Both the position numbers and the translations under genes were made by a program. A model generated the notes under the pieces. It had not been told where the DNA came from. It saw only the letters and a program-made list of their open reading frames with translations, and ran no database searches. Source: Symsagittifera roscoffensis (Eukaryota; Xenacoelomorpha; Acoela; Convolutidae). From it: a stretch of DNA of 64,000 bases. This document shows, in pieces, positions 1-12,179 of the stretch. The stretch lies in contig NC_087063.1 of assembly GCF_963678635.1 (NCBI RefSeq), positions 58,722,759 to 58,786,758 of the forward strand. The letters run 5' to 3'. The stretch's first letter is position 1, and each line of letters begins with the position of its first letter.

Positions 1-2440
1 AACACTACGAAAATCCTGTTTAGGGTACATTTTCTGCACCGCCGCAGGCAAACTTGTGAAAAATCCCCCTTAAAACTAACGGAGTCAACATTTTCATAAT
101 TTCTTAATTTTATCTAAAAAAAGCTTTGGAGAAAGATTTCATTTCAATACACTTGTGAAAACAACAAATTTTGACCACACATGAAACTGCTGGACCAAAA
201 AGAACTTGATAAACTAATTTATGATCCATTGAAAACTTCAGATGATGGAATTTTGGATTTTATAGCCCAGTAAATACATTTTTCTGGCCCTGTAAATTTT
301 GAATAACCACAAGTAAGAATTGGGTTAAAACTCACCAGAGAGGAAACTAAGACAATAAATACCTCATTCATCTATGGTAACATAAGGCTGATTTTTAAAA
401 TTATCTAGTTGCGAAACCAAACCTTATACTGCCATAGTTAAATGAGACATCTATCATCTTTGGCTAAAAAATGAATAAGGTCGGTGAGGGGGTCGAATCC
501 CTGAAGAAGGAGAGAGGGCGGGGGGGGGGGGGAGAGACTCACACGAATCCGCTACTGTTTTCAAAATTTCAAAATCTTTCTTCGGATTTAAAATAATTTT
601 GTTAGTTTTGCCCTGAGATAGGGATATAACTAATTCTTTTTGTTAATTTAAAAAAAAGGCAGAAAAAACTCGAAAAGCTTAATTGTTAAAAAGAAGTCGC
701 AGGTCAAAATGCGAAAATCAAAACTGAGCGTGAACTTTTTCCCGAAACAGAAAACAAAAAATCATCCCGACCTTCACAAGAGTCTGGACTAAGATTCATC
801 GACTCTTAAAAACAAAAGATTCGCATGCGCCAAGAACACATCGACCAATCATATCTCCGCAAAATCATGCATTCGGTCAATTATGCTGTCTTTCACATCA
901 AGATAACAAAACTTTCGATACAACACGAACATATCATTTCAAGCTAGCGAATAAAAAATGAGCTAGCCACTAAATAGGTAAAACAATTTGAACAAAAATG
1001 CTGAAAAGAAACATCTACTGTCCTTACATCTGCAAGAACCTCATAAGTTTGTCTAGAATGATGTTCAAAAATAAGAAAAACAGTCGAGAAACGCAATCAC
1101 CAGTGTTAATCAAGCTCCCTCTTTATACGTACAAAAGCATAAATACTTTTTCCTTCAAACGAAAAACTATAAGATGATTAAATTAATATCAGATTACTAA
1201 ATTAAAATAAAACAACCCGGAACCGTTTGAACGACCAAAAAATTTAAAAACAATTCGAAATCCCTTCTTATACATAAAAAAGCATTAACAATTTTTTCCA
1301 TCAAACGACAAAAATAATATGACTAAATTAATAAAGATTACTGAACTATCACACAGGCGAAAATGAGCTTCGGACCACTTGCGATAAAATCTGAAAGCAG
1401 CTAAGTCGGCAAAAACTCGAAAATAAAAAAAAAACTGGAGCAAACGAGAAGAATCCGGCCAATTTTGAAAAAACCTGCCAAGACAATAGAATGAGAGACT
1501 CGCTCTTACCAGAGTAGTAAAAACTTACCAAGCTGCAACAAAGCCGAAAAAATCATAGCAGAAACCCTCAGAGCCGAAAAAAATCAACAAGACTTATAAA
1601 AAGCTAACAAGTCCTTCTCAAAACACAAACAGACGCAAAAGAAAATACATTTTTTGCTCGTCACATGAAACAATTTGATGCCACTAAGCCGATATAATAT
1701 AGGCCCAAATCTATTAAGCCGAAAAAAACTCAAAAAAAAATTAAGTTTATTAAAAAAAATATTAAATACCCCTCGCAAAAACACGCACACACAAAACTTT
1801 GTCGCTCTTCGAACACATTAGCAGGCCATTATGCCGATATAATATAGGCCGAAACCGAACAAGCAGAAAAAAAAGTTTAAAAAAGCAGAAAAAATTGTTT
1901 GTCATGAAAAACTTGAACAGTAATTTCTTTTTACGATTTTAGCAAGTTGTGCAACCCGGTGAATAAGAACTATAATTCCCTTGAAAAGACTGAAAATTAG
2001 GTCACTAAGCCGATTAAATATACGTCCAAATCATTTGGTCAAAACAAACTTTTTGGGCGAAAAAAAAACAAACAACAAACATACGAAGTAAAGAATTTAC
2101 AAACAGCAGATAATAATCAAAAAACTACAGCATCTCCATGGTAAATTGCGTATAGCAAAAATAAACAATTATACGATGTGGCAACAAAGCCGACAAAACA
2201 TAAGCAGACGAATAAATAGCCGACAATTTTTTGAAAAGAAATACTTCCCGTTCGAAAAAATCAGGTCCTGTAAGATTCGAACCAGGAGCTTTGCCGTCTC
2301 AGGCGTATTCGTTACCTCTAAGGATGCCAGAAACGCAAATAAAGTTGAATTCATTATAAAACGAACCTAAATTTACCATTTCTAATTTTGACCACTCTGT
2401 GAACAAAGTTCTTGACGGGGAAAATATAACACCCAATTGC
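1..2440. other. AT-rich non-coding region
   Basis: No convincing coding sequence is visible on either strand; the open frames are short and made of homopolymer-rich codons. A 13-base G run lies near 519-531. The stretch about 1330-1900 contains repeated phrases built around AGCCGAAAA and 'aagccgatataatatagg', and diverged versions of the same phrases recur near 21430-21560 and 24460-24480. It therefore looks like an old dispersed repeat. A tRNA-like sequence near its right end is listed separately. Confidence 0.6.
2262..2329 (-). repeat. Degenerate tRNA-like sequence (A box and B box)
   Basis: Read on the minus strand, this stretch has an internal Pol III promoter layout. An A-box-like block with TTAGAGGTAACGAATACGC is followed about 30 nt later by a B box, GGTTCGAATCT. 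The acceptor ends do not pair well, so I do not call a functional tRNA. A tRNA pseudogene or the head of a tRNA-derived SINE is more likely. Confidence 0.45.
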
Positions 2441-2600
2441 AATACCTTGCTTATCGCAAGGGTAATAAAAAACAACCAAGAAACGTTTGAACGACAAAAA
2501 AATTATGAAAAAACTACAAAATCAGAATAGGTAAATTTAAACTAATGAAAACACAACCGATAGACTAACAATTCAAATTTTATCAGTAAAAAAAAGCTCC

Positions 2601-2661
2601 GGTGGGATTATAGCTTAAGACTTTATGATCCAAAAGCATGCGTTTTACCACTTAACGAATT
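2601..2661 (-). repeat. tRNA-like block A of array unit 1 (also near 3898-3959, 5178-5238, 6455-6515)
   Basis: On the minus strand each unit has an A-box-like TCGTYAAGTGGTAAAACGC. It is followed by a possible anticodon-loop region rich in T and A, then a weaker B-box-like block ending in ATCCC. The match is poorer than for block B. I infer shared ancestry with a tRNA gene, but I see no proof of function. Confidence 0.3.
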
Positions 2662-3432
2662 GCTATTGAGCTTAGAAGTTGTTGAGGTTCCATGATAAAA
2701 ACAAAGTCAAAGCGAAGATTCGCAACGCTTGCGATACACTGCAAGCATAGCCTTGCAACCTAACGAACAAAAAAAATGAAACAAATTCAATTAGACAAAC
2801 ATTTATATTTAAAAAAGACAAAAAGTCATACATTTTTCTCGACAGATGGTTGGTGCCAACCAAAGTAAAACACAGCCACAAAACAAAATCATTAGCATTA
2901 AATAATCCATTAGCATCGCTTATCGAGGGGCCACTAAATCGACAATACTTTGGTACAAGGCCACTCAACCGAAACCTCTTGATGGCATAGTTATTTCAGC
3001 CGAAGGAGGAAAGCCATCAAACAAATCTTCATTAAAAATTTTAGGCATCTTAAATTGAAACCTCAATGGACTTTACATCATGCCCCCTTTTTGCTTTAAT
3101 TAAAACGTTATACCACGCCCATCCTGAATATATTAGAAAAAATATATTTTTTTTTCTTGCCATTCAAACGACAATGTTACGGCGACTAAGACCATATAAC
3201 ATACGCCAAAACTACTCCGGCAAATAAGGAACGTAACCAAAGTCACGATTATAGCATACGTCAAAACCATTCCAGCGAAAAAAATCAACGTATTCTAAGT
3301 CATAAATTCACAGGTAGAATAATGAGTTTCAATAAAATTAAAAATTGATTTAAAAAAAAACAGAAAAAAGTCTGTTCAAAACTTCCCCGAAAAAAAAACA
3401 TTTGAAAAATTACGACAAAAACAAGATATAGC

Positions 3433-3489
3433 ATGGATTGGAACCTCCGAACTATTGATCACAAGGCAAGTGAGTTACCACTCGGCCAT
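3433..3489 (-). repeat. tRNA-like block B of array unit 1 (also 4714-4770, 5991-6047, 7271-7327)
   Basis: The minus strand of each array unit holds an A-box-like TGGNCGAGTGGTAACTC and, about 30 nt downstream, GGAGGTTCCAATCC, a near-consensus B box (GGTTCRANTCC with one change). The first G of 'GGCCGAGTGG' versus 'GGACGAGTGG' differs between units. The acceptor stem is not recognisable. This is probably a tRNA pseudogene or SINE promoter carried inside the repeat unit. Confidence 0.45.
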
Positions 3490-6400
3490 CATACGTCACT
3501 TGATCTACCAAGAAAAAAATTGACATAAGGTTTTATTGCTTTTTTGTGAGTAGGAGGATGAAAGCACAAAATAAAAACTTAGAACATACTCGTACAAAAA
3601 AGTATATCAAAAAAACTCAGCATAACCAACGCAACCAAGCTGGTTCGACAGTAGCAGGTCACACAGAAACACTAAAACATAATGCGATATAAGTTGATGG
3701 ACAGTTAAAAAGAATAAATTGATTAAATAACAATACCTTGCTTATCGCAAGGGTAATAAAAAACAACCAGGAAACGTTTGAACGATTAAAAAAAATTGAA
3801 AAAACTACAATATCAGATTTGGTAAATTTAAACTAATGAAAACACAACGGATAGACTAACAATTCAAACTTTATCAGTAAAAAAAAACAAAGCGCCGTCG
3901 GGATTCTAGCTTAAGACTTTATGATCCAAAAGCATGCGTTGTACCACTTGACGAATTGTTATTGAGCTTAGAAGTTGTTGAGATTCCATGATAAAAACAA
4001 AATCGAAGCGAAGATTCGCAACGCTTGCGATACACTGCAAGCACAGCCTTGCAACCTGACGAACAAAAAAATGAAACAAATTCACTTACACAAACATTTA
4101 TATTTAAAAAAGACAAAAAGTCATACATTTTTCCGACAGATGGTTGATGTCAACTAAAGTAAAACACAGCCACAAAACAAAATCATTAGCATTAAATAAT
4201 CCATTAGCATCGCTTATCGAGGGGCCATTAAATCGACAATACTTTGGTACAAGGCCACTCAACCGAAACCTCTTGATGGCATAATTATTTCAGCCGAAGG
4301 AGGAAAGCCATCAAACAAATCTTCATTAAAAATTTTAAGCATCTTAATGTGAAACCTAAAGAGACTTTACATGCTGCCCCTTTTTGCTTTCATTAAAACA
4401 TTATACCACGCCCATCCTGAATATATTAGAAAAATATATATATTTTTCTTGCCATTCAAACGACAATGTTACATCAACTAAGACCATATAACATACGCCA
4501 AAATTACTCCGGCAAAAAAGGAACGTAACCAAAGTCACGATTATAGCATACGTTAAAACCATTCCGGCTAAAAAAAAAGAAACGTATTCTACGCCATAAA
4601 ATCACAGGTAAAATAATGAGTTTCAATTTAAAAGAAAATCAGAAAAAAGTATGTTCAAAACCTCCCAGAAAAAAAAAACATTTGAAAAATTACGACAAAA
4701 AACAAGATATAGCATGGATTGGAACCTCCGAACTATGAATCACAAGGCATCTGAGTTACCACTCGTCCATCACACGTCACTTGATCTAGCAAGAAAAAAT
4801 TGACGTAAGGTTTTATTGCTTTTTTTGTGAGTAGGAGGATGAAAGCACAAAATAAAAACTTAGACCATACTCGTACAAAAAAGTATATCAAAAAAAACTC
4901 AGCATAACCAACGCAACCAAGCTGGTTCGACAGTAGCAGGTCACACAGAAACACTAAAACATAATGCGATATAAGTTGATGGACAGTTAAAAAGAATAAA
5001 TTGATTAAATAACAATACCTTGCTTATCGCAAGGGTAATAAAAAACAACCAGGAAACGTTTGAACGACAAAAAAAATTGAAAAAACACCAATATCAGAAT
5101 TGGTAAATTTAAACTAATGAAAACACAACGGATAGACTAACAATTCAAACTTTATCAGTAAAAAAAACAAAGCGCCGTCGGGATTCTAGCTTAAGACTTT
5201 ATGATCCAAAAGCATGCGTTTTACCACTTGACGAATTGTTATTGAGCTTAGAAGTTGTTGAGGTTCCATGATAAAAACAAAGTCGAAGCGAAGATTCGCA
5301 ACGCTTGCGATACACTGCAAGCATAGCCTTGCAACCTGACGAATAAAAAAATGAAAAAAATTCACTTAGACAAACATTTATATTTAAAAAAGACAAAAAG
5401 TCATACATTTTTCTCGACAGATGGTTGGTGCCAACCAAAGTAAAACACAGCCACAAAACAAAATCATTAGCATTAAATAATCCATTAGCATCGCTTATCG
5501 AGGGGCCACTAAATCGACAATACTTTGGTACAAGGCCACTCAACCGAAACCTCTTGATGGCATAGTTATTTCAGCCGAAGGAGGAAAGCCATCAAACAAA
5601 TCTTCATTAAAAATTTTAGGCATCTTAAATTGAAACCTCAATGGACTTTACATCCTGCCCCCTTTTTGCTTTAATTAAAACGTTGTTACACGCCCATCCT
5701 GAATATTAGAAAAAATATATATTTTTTTCTTGCCATTCAAACGACAATGTTACGGCGACTAAGACCATATAACATACGCCAAAACTACTCCGGCAAATAA
5801 GGAACGTAACCAAAGTCACGATTATAGCATACGTCAAACCCATTCCAGCGAAAAAAAGCAACGTATTCTAAGTCATAAATTCACAGGTAGAATAATGAGT
5901 TTCAATTTAAAAGAAAATCAGAAAAAAGTCTGTTCAAAACCTCCCAGAAAAAAAACATTTGAAAAATTACGACAAAAAACAAGATACAGCATGGATTGGA
6001 ACCTCCGAACTATGGATCACAAGGCATCTGAGTTACCACTCGTCCATCACACGTCACTTGATCTAGCAAGAAAAAATTGACATAAGGTTTTATTGCTTTT
6101 TTGTGAGTAGGAGGATGAAAGCACAAAATAAAAACTTAGACCATACTCGTACAAAAAAGTATATCAAAAAAAACTCAGCTTAACCAACGCAACCAAGCTG
6201 GTTCGACAGTAGCAGGTCACACAGAAACACTAAAACATAAAGCGATATAAGTTGATGGACAGTTAAAAAGAATAAATTGATTAAATAACAATACCTTGCT
6301 TATCGCGAGGGTAATAAAAAACAACCAGGAAACGTTTGAACGACAAAAAAAAATTGAAAAAACTACAATATCAGAATTGGTAAATTTAAACTAATGAAAA

Positions 6401-7579
6401 CACAACGGATAGACTAACAATTCAAACTTTATCAGTAAAAAAAACAAAGCGCCGTCGGGATTCTAGCTTAAGACTTTATGATCCAAAAGCATGCGTTTTA
6501 CCACTTGACGAATTGTTATTGAGCTTAGAAGTTGTTGAGGTTCCATGATAAAAACAAAGTCGAAGCGAAGATTCGCAACGCTTGCGATACACTGCAAGCA
6601 TAGCCTTGCAACCTGACGAATAAAAAAATGAAACAAATTCACTTAGACAAACATTTATATTTAAAAAAGACAAAAAGTCATACATTTTTCTCGACAGATG
6701 GTTGGTGCCAACCAAAGTAAAACACAGCCACAAAACAAAATCATTAGCATTAAATAATCCATTAGCATCGCTTATCGAGGGGCCACTAAATCGACAATAC
6801 TTTGGTACAAGGCCACTCAACCGAAACCTCTTGATGGCATAGTTATTTCAGCCGAAGGAGGAAAGCCATCAAACAAATCTTCATTAAAAATTTTAGGCAT
6901 CTTAAATTGAAACCTCAATGGACTTTACATCCTGCCCCCTTTTTGCTTTAATTAAAACGTTATACCACGCCCATCCTGAATATATTAGAGAAAATATATA
7001 TTTTTTTCTTGCCATTCAAACGACAATGTTACGGCGACTAAGACCATATAACATACGCCAAAACTACTCCGGCAAATAAGGAACGTAATCAAAGTCACGA
7101 TTATAGCATACGTCAAAACCATTCCAGCGAAAAAAAGCAACGCATTCTAAGTCATAAATTCACAGGTAGAATAATGAGTTTCAATTTAAAAGAAAATCAG
7201 AGAAAAGTCTGTTCAAAACCTCCCAGAAAAAAAAACATTTGAAAAATTACGACAAAAAACAAGATACAGCATGGATTGGAACCTCCGAACTATGGATCAC
7301 AAGGCATCTGAGTTACCACTCGGCCATCACACGTCACTTGATCTAGCAAGAAAAAATTGACATAAGGTTTTATTGCTTTTTTGTGAGTAGGAGGATGAAA
7401 GCACAAAATAAAAACTTAGAACATACTCGTACAAAAAAGTATATCAAAAAAACTCAGCATAACCAACGCAACCAAGCTGGTTCGACAAAAGCAGGTCACA
7501 CAGAAACACTAAACCATAATGCGATATAAGTTGATGGACAGTTAAAAAGAAAAAATGGATTAAATTTTTTGGGAACTTT

Positions 7580-9069
7580 CGTCTTCGTCTTCGTAGGGCG
7601 TTTTCGAGCATTACTGCCCATTGCCCGCCATATGTATATCTCTCACAATTGCTTTCCACTGCGGCCTGTTCAGTGCAGTATCTTTGGCCAAATCGAACCA
7701 GCTTGCCTCCCAGTTCTTGTGGGTCATTTTTTGGGGTTTCAAGAATGGGCGGAGTTCCTTCTTCACTAACCGTCTCCACGAGTTCTTTACTCCACCGGGG
7801 GGTCTCTTCCAGTTGTCGGCTTTCTCAAATTCCAGGCATGCGTTGGGTATCATGTTGGGTTCCATGCGTAGGGTGTGCCCTAGCCATTTGAGGCGTCTTT
7901 GTTGTACGGTGGAACTCATGGTGTCTGTCGGGGCACCAAGGTTTCTCAGGCATCTGCAGTTGAAGGAGTCGAGGCGTTGAGTATCGGATGCCTTGACTGG
8001 CCAGGATTCACATCCATACAGGAGCACGCTTTCGACACATGCTTTGTATACTTTCGATTTGATTCTGGTCGGGACTGATCTTTGTTTCCAGAGCTTGTCT
8101 AATTGTTTGAAGCGTCCTGTTGCTTTTCCGAGGCGGATCTGGATTTCGTGTGACACGTCACCATCGAGTTGCAGGTTGCTGCCTAGGTAGGTGAAAGTAT
8201 TCACCCTATCGATGGGGGCGTCATTGCAGGTCATTTGGTCTCCAGGATAAGCAGAGCAGAATTTCGTTTTAGATGTGTTTATTTCAAGACCGCCTTTTGC
8301 AGCGGCGCGAGTGACTAGATCAAGAAGTGTCTGTGCGTCTTTGATATTGTCTTCAAGTAAACAGATATCATCAGCGAAGTCTAGATCTGTAATTACCATA
8401 TCGTCAAGGGCGATGCCAAGGGGTTGGTTTTCCGTTGCTTCGAGCAATGCCCAGTCGATTACAAGGTTGAACAAGAATGGTGCAAGTATCGAACCTTGTC
8501 TGACCCCTGAGACAATGGCAAATGGGATAGATAGTGAGTTGTAAACCCTGACTGTACTAAACGTTTCTGTGTACATGGCTCTTAGGATTTGGAGGATTTT
8601 GGATGGGAGGCCGTGACTCGCGAGGATGCACCAGATTGTCTCGCGGTTGACGCTGTCAAACGCAGCTTTAAAGTCAATAAATACGAGAACAGTCTGTCTA
8701 TTGTATTCGTGTCTTTGTTCTACTATTTGTCTGATTGCAAATATTTGATCGCGACATCCGCGCTTCTTTTTGAAGCCAGCCTGGTTGTCTCTAGCAACTG
8801 TATCATAGGCTGGTTCGAGCCTGTTTTTAAGGATCGCCTCTAAGATCTTGAAAGCGATATTCAAGAGTGAGATGCCACGATAGTTTGAGCATTTGGCTTT
8901 GTCGTCTTTTTTGTGGATGGGGACTATGACTGCTGTCTTCCAGTCATTTGGAATCTTCTCCTCTTTCCAAATAAGTGAGAGAAGGCGTTGCAAGTGGGGA
9001 AGAAGTTCATGTTGGCCATGAATAAAAAGTTCCGGGGGGATATTATCATTTCCTGCTGCTTTGTTTGTC
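7580..9069 (-). mobile_element. 5'-truncated RTE-type non-LTR retrotransposon insertion
   Basis: The insertion is flanked by the perfect 12-bp direct repeat TTTGGGAACTTT at 7568-7579 and 9070-9081, a credible target-site duplication. Its 3' end (low coordinate, minus strand) finishes in a short tandem GAAGAC tail rather than poly(A), as is common in RTE elements. The 5' end is cut within the reverse-transcriptase coding region, and no endonuclease domain is present. The insertion lies directly at the right edge of the tandem array. The lack of internal stops suggests it is young. Confidence 0.85.
7611..9069 (-). pseudogene. RTE-type reverse transcriptase, 5'-truncated
   Basis: The frame is open from the insertion edge to a stop at 7611, about 486 codons; the first internal ATG is at 8993. 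Reverse-transcriptase motifs are in order: the finger region with NYRGISLL, motif A with FIDFKAAFDS (catalytic Asp), motif B with GVRQGS, and motif C with FADD. The C-terminal region has LYGCESW, a CRRCLRNLG-like block (here CRCLRNLG) and RRLKWLGHTLRM. This arrangement is typical of RTE-clade proteins, which in full-length form begin with an APE-type endonuclease. That domain and the true N-terminus are missing. It cannot be autonomous, so it is called a pseudogene although uninterrupted. Clade assignment is from recognised motifs only. Confidence 0.85.
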
Positions 9070-9081
9070 TTTGGGAACTTT

Positions 9082-9537
9082 AACCCTCTTCTACTGGACT
9101 TTTCCTATTTAATTTTCATACTTTGCTGCGATCAATTGCAAATGACTCAACCAAAATCACTTACTGCAATCAATTGTATAATCGAGCGCAATTTCAGACT
9201 TCTTTGAAACTTTCTAAGTAAAAACTGAACTTTTAGAAAAATATTTTCAAAACCATTGAAAAAACCGCACATCAAAATGCTACAACTGAAAAAACCTGAT
9301 CAATCAAAACTGGCGGCCACATCTGCAACCTCTGTGAGTGCCTTAAAAATGCCCCGTGATAGTCACGAATTTCTATTTTTAAAAGAGTTTTTCAATTTTT
9401 ACAATATCAAAAAAACGTCATATCTCGGAAACAAAAAACATTTGATGAAACATACGTAAAGTAGAACATATCTGCACCTGCTGAAAGTACTCTGACAACA
9501 CCCAGGCAAAATTTTTCAATCCAAGCTTTTTCAAACT
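9082..9537. other. Non-coding flank between RTE insertion and Polinton-like element
   Basis: AT-rich sequence. A 67-codon open frame at 9256-9459 has no recognisable domain. The phrase 'gtcatatctcg' recurs on the far side of the Polinton-like element near 19187-19197, so both flanks may belong to one old repeat that the element split. I see no gene here. Confidence 0.5.
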
Positions 9538-9543
9538 CGCGAA

Positions 9544-10280
9544 AGTAGTAGAGGTTGAGGCTGATCAGGGGGGGGGGGGGGGGGGTGGTGGGAGACCCCC
9601 ATATTTTAAGTAAGGGAATAGAACATCCGGTCTCCCAGCTATGTATTAAAATTAGGTATAGAGTCTACCATGTATTAAGATAGGGAATACCAATGGTAAG
9701 ATTTCAGTGTCATGGTAAGAGAAATAAAAACGAAATTTTTTTGGATTTTGTGTAAAGTTTCTAGTTTTTTCGCAAAAATCTCGGCGCGCGTTATCTAATT
9801 GTTAATTATTACTGGTTAATTACGTGTAGGTTGTAATAATGGTTACGTATTTAATTTTTTGGTACATGAAGTCAATGGTAAGAGTTTTTGGGCAAAAATT
9901 TGGAATCTTTATCAAAAAAATTTTCAAAAAAACTTTAAAACACGATAAGATTTGATATAATTCGATCTAAAAACTTTTAATTGGATAACCTGATTTTTTG
10001 AAACAATGCTGAACCTACTGAAACTTCGATAAACCAAGGTTTTTTGAAAAAAAATTGCAAAAAGTTTAGTATTTTTGGAAAAAAATTGTATAAATATGGA
10101 TTTCTTCCACAATTTTCACTCAAAACATTAAGACATGATAAAATTTACCCTAATGAGCTCAGAAGCAGGTTAAGAAGGTTTTGAAAATCAAAGGGAAAGC
10201 TCATAATGCCTTCAAGCTTAATGAAACTTCAAAAAAAGTCAAAAGTTTTGGAAAAAAATGCAAAAGATTTAAGTATTTGG
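9544..10280 (+). repeat. Left terminal inverted repeat of the Polinton-like element
   Basis: Matches the reverse complement of roughly 18330-19027, with substitutions and a ~100-nt extra segment near 9960-10090. The outer part contains a long G run (9567 onward) followed by TGGTGGGAGACCCCC. Similarity continues into the start of the ORF at 10206 and fades near 10280. Confidence 0.8.
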
Positions 10281-10655
10281 ATTCTCAAATTTAATAAAAT
10301 CTCCCAGGCTAGTGAGCAAATTATCATGGATCTTTCAGAATGGAGAGAACTCGAGAGTAAAAGAAATAGAGAATTTCGAAAAGAATTGGCAATGTCTAAG
10401 TCGACTTCGAGAAAAAAGTACGGGTTTTCATATGATTCAAATGAAAAATTTTTTGATGAAGTTGTGGATCTGAGATACGGAATTAGTTTTCATTTGCTTA
10501 CAAGTGAACATTTACTACAAATGACTATTTTTGAAGAAATGGTTGAATTTGACATCTTCTACAGAGATCCGAAGAATTGCTTCAGTCCCTTAAGAACTTA
10601 CCTACATGATTGGCGAAAAATTGAAACAATTCGTGATAGAAGGTACAAGAAATAA
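10206..10655 (+). CDS. Unrecognised 149-aa protein starting inside the left TIR
   Basis: Open frame of 149 codons, charged and lysine-rich. The N-terminal ~40 residues are helical and basic; a DLSEWRELESKRN stretch and a C-terminal block with FYRDPKNCFSPLRTYLHDW follow. I do not recognise the family. The first ~25 codons fall in the left terminal repeat, and the right TIR carries a diverged, non-coding version of them. The start may be either this ATG or a later one. Sense sequence continues past the stop in another frame (about 10660-10745, acidic, ending in a SDNELEN-type tail), so the original protein may have been longer. Confidence 0.45.
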   Translation: MPSSLMKLQKKSKVLEKNAKDLSIWILKFNKISQASEQIIMDLSEWRELESKRNREFRKELAMSKSTSRKKYGFSYDSNEKFFDEVVDLRYGISFHLLTSEHLLQMTIFEEMVEFDIFYRDPKNCFSPLRTYLHDWRKIETIRDRRYKK

Positions 10656-11043
10656 AAATTGAAGGTTCAACAGGATAACTTAGCTCTGTTTAGAAGAAAA
10701 CATGGTGTGGCACATGAAGAAGAAAGTGACAACGAACTCGAAAATTAACTCAATTTTTGTCTTTTTTTACACATTTTTTAAAATTTCCCATTTGTTTGTA
10801 AATTGGTTTTTCTTTTCATATGAATTAAGTGTTTCTGCACCAAAGCTTAGTTTTTAAAGACTTATCAGGGCAAACTACTAAGAAAACATTGTGAGAGTTT
10901 ATTATTTTATCACAAAGCTTACATAATCACTATTCACAAAACCACGACAATCAATAAAAACATTCAATAATCTTCAACAAATCAGACTCATATTTTGAAT
11001 TCTGAATTTTTCGAATTCTGTCCAGAAACGCTGAACCATGAGG

Positions 11044-11376
11044 TTAAGTGGAAGCAAGTTTTTGATTAGAACTTAGATAATGTCTCTTGTATTTTTTCCG
11101 AATTAGTCCTTTCTTTGCAATACTGGGCATCTTTTCAGCTCCTTTCCATCGTAAGTTATGTTGAACTGCTCGATTAAGCTGATTGAACACTTCTCCGCTT
11201 GATGTAACAATACTTGAATGGAATCTGTGTTTGAACAAAGTGTACAGACAGTCAATTTCCTGATATATGAAAATATATTTATCTATTCTCTGCAAAATTT
11301 GGTTGAAAGAAGTTCCTATTAAAACCAAATGGAACTTACAATTCTCCAAAGAACATAAAGAATTGTGGGTAGACAC
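11044..11376 (-). CDS. Unrecognised 110-aa basic protein of the Polinton-like element
   Basis: 110 codons on the minus strand. The central part has HRFHSSIVTSSGEVFNQL; the C-terminal third is basic and reads like a nucleic-acid-binding tail (RKKYKRHYLSSNQK). No family recognised. It converges on the 10206-10655 frame, a back-to-back layout often seen in compact virus-like transposons. The composition looks more protein-like than the surrounding AT-rich frames, but splicing cannot be excluded. Confidence 0.4.
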   Translation of the reverse strand: MSTHNSLCSLENCKFHLVLIGTSFNQILQRIDKYIFIYQEIDCLYTLFKHRFHSSIVTSSGEVFNQLNRAVQHNLRWKGAEKMPSIAKKGLIRKKYKRHYLSSNQKLAST

Positions 11377-11688
11377 ACAATAATCTTGGGTTACTATGTA
11401 TTTTTCGTAATAGCGATTTTTTTACTGTATTCTGAATACAAGCTGGGAAGAGCTTGACACATAGCAGCTGCCATTGGGAAGAATGATTTTTGCTGAAAAC
11501 TTTGGATTTATATAGAAGTAACGCCTACACACTTTCCATATAGGGAAAACTCATATAAAACCTTCCATATTTGGTACTACTTCCATATATGGAAATCGAG
11601 ATGACTCAGTTTGTTTACTTCCATTTTCATTTAATTTCAAAATCATTTCTCTCATTTCTCCTTATCTGATCACTTTACTCTTCAAAAA

Positions 11689-12179
11689 TGTCCTCAATAA
11701 AGGACACTAGTCCCAATTATATTGAATTTTCAAAAAATCAAAAAAGAGTTGGGAGATTTGTTTGGTTCCAAAATCCTACAAAGGAAAAATGTATTTTGAA
11801 CCGTGCTTTCAACTATTAAAAATTAATGATTTGGGACAATTTGAAAAGTCCCAACAAGTCTATCTTGGTGAAAAAGACGGAGAAGCAATTTCGGCAATTA
11901 GAAATACTGTTAATCACGATGCTGAAAACCTTGGACTCGTTCCTATATTGGAACTCACTTCTGACGAGGAGTCAACTATGGATCAGGAGCTTGCCAACTG
12001 CAACAAAGTGTATGACAAAGCAACTTACAATAGAAGACAAGTTTGTGTCACGATCAAGAAGTACAATGTTAACAAACCTCCCTACATTGATTCGACTCTT
12101 CACTGCAAAAGAGAATGAAGCAATGAAACAAGTTGCCTATGTCAACTATACTTTGAACGAATTCAAAGAACTGTGTTAA
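11689..12179 (+). pseudogene. Frameshifted ~160-codon gene of the Polinton-like element
   Basis: Three successive reading frames together look like one protein. An ATG at 11689 opens a frame with MSSIKDTSPNYIEFSK. Near 11770 the sense continues in the next frame (KGKMYFEPCFQLLK, then QQVYLGEKDGEAISAIRN, up to about 12100). The last part lies in the third frame (ENEAMKQVAYVNYTLNEF, stop at 12179). Each step is a +1 shift. I infer two small indels in a once-intact gene. Family not recognised. Short introns are an alternative explanation, but I see no good splice sites at the joints. Confidence 0.45.

Larger units (their letters stand above)
2441..7566. repeat. Tandem array, four direct copies of a ~1.28-kb unit
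   Basis: The anchor 'aataccttgcttatcgc' recurs at 2441, 3732, 5014 and 6290, and the fourth unit ends near 7565. Periods are 1291, 1282, 1276 and 1276 bp. The copies are highly similar, differing mainly by single bases and A-run lengths; units 3 and 4 are closest to each other. This suggests recent amplification or homogenisation. Each unit carries two tRNA-like blocks on the minus strand (see separate entries). A minus-strand frame of about 114 codons is conserved between units 3 and 4, but unit 1 shortens it and unit 2 breaks it, so I do not treat it as a gene. No target duplication flanks the array. Confidence 0.9.

Noticed and set aside
5199-5543. 114-codon minus-strand frame recurring in array units (also 6476-6820)
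   Set aside because: Conservation follows from the near identity of the units; the frame is shortened in unit 1 and broken in unit 2, and it overlaps a tRNA-like block.
9567-9586. G run at the Polinton-like left end as a telomere-like or quadruplex signal
   Set aside because: The matching right end has a shorter, interrupted run, so the length is probably slippage; no repeated telomeric unit is present.
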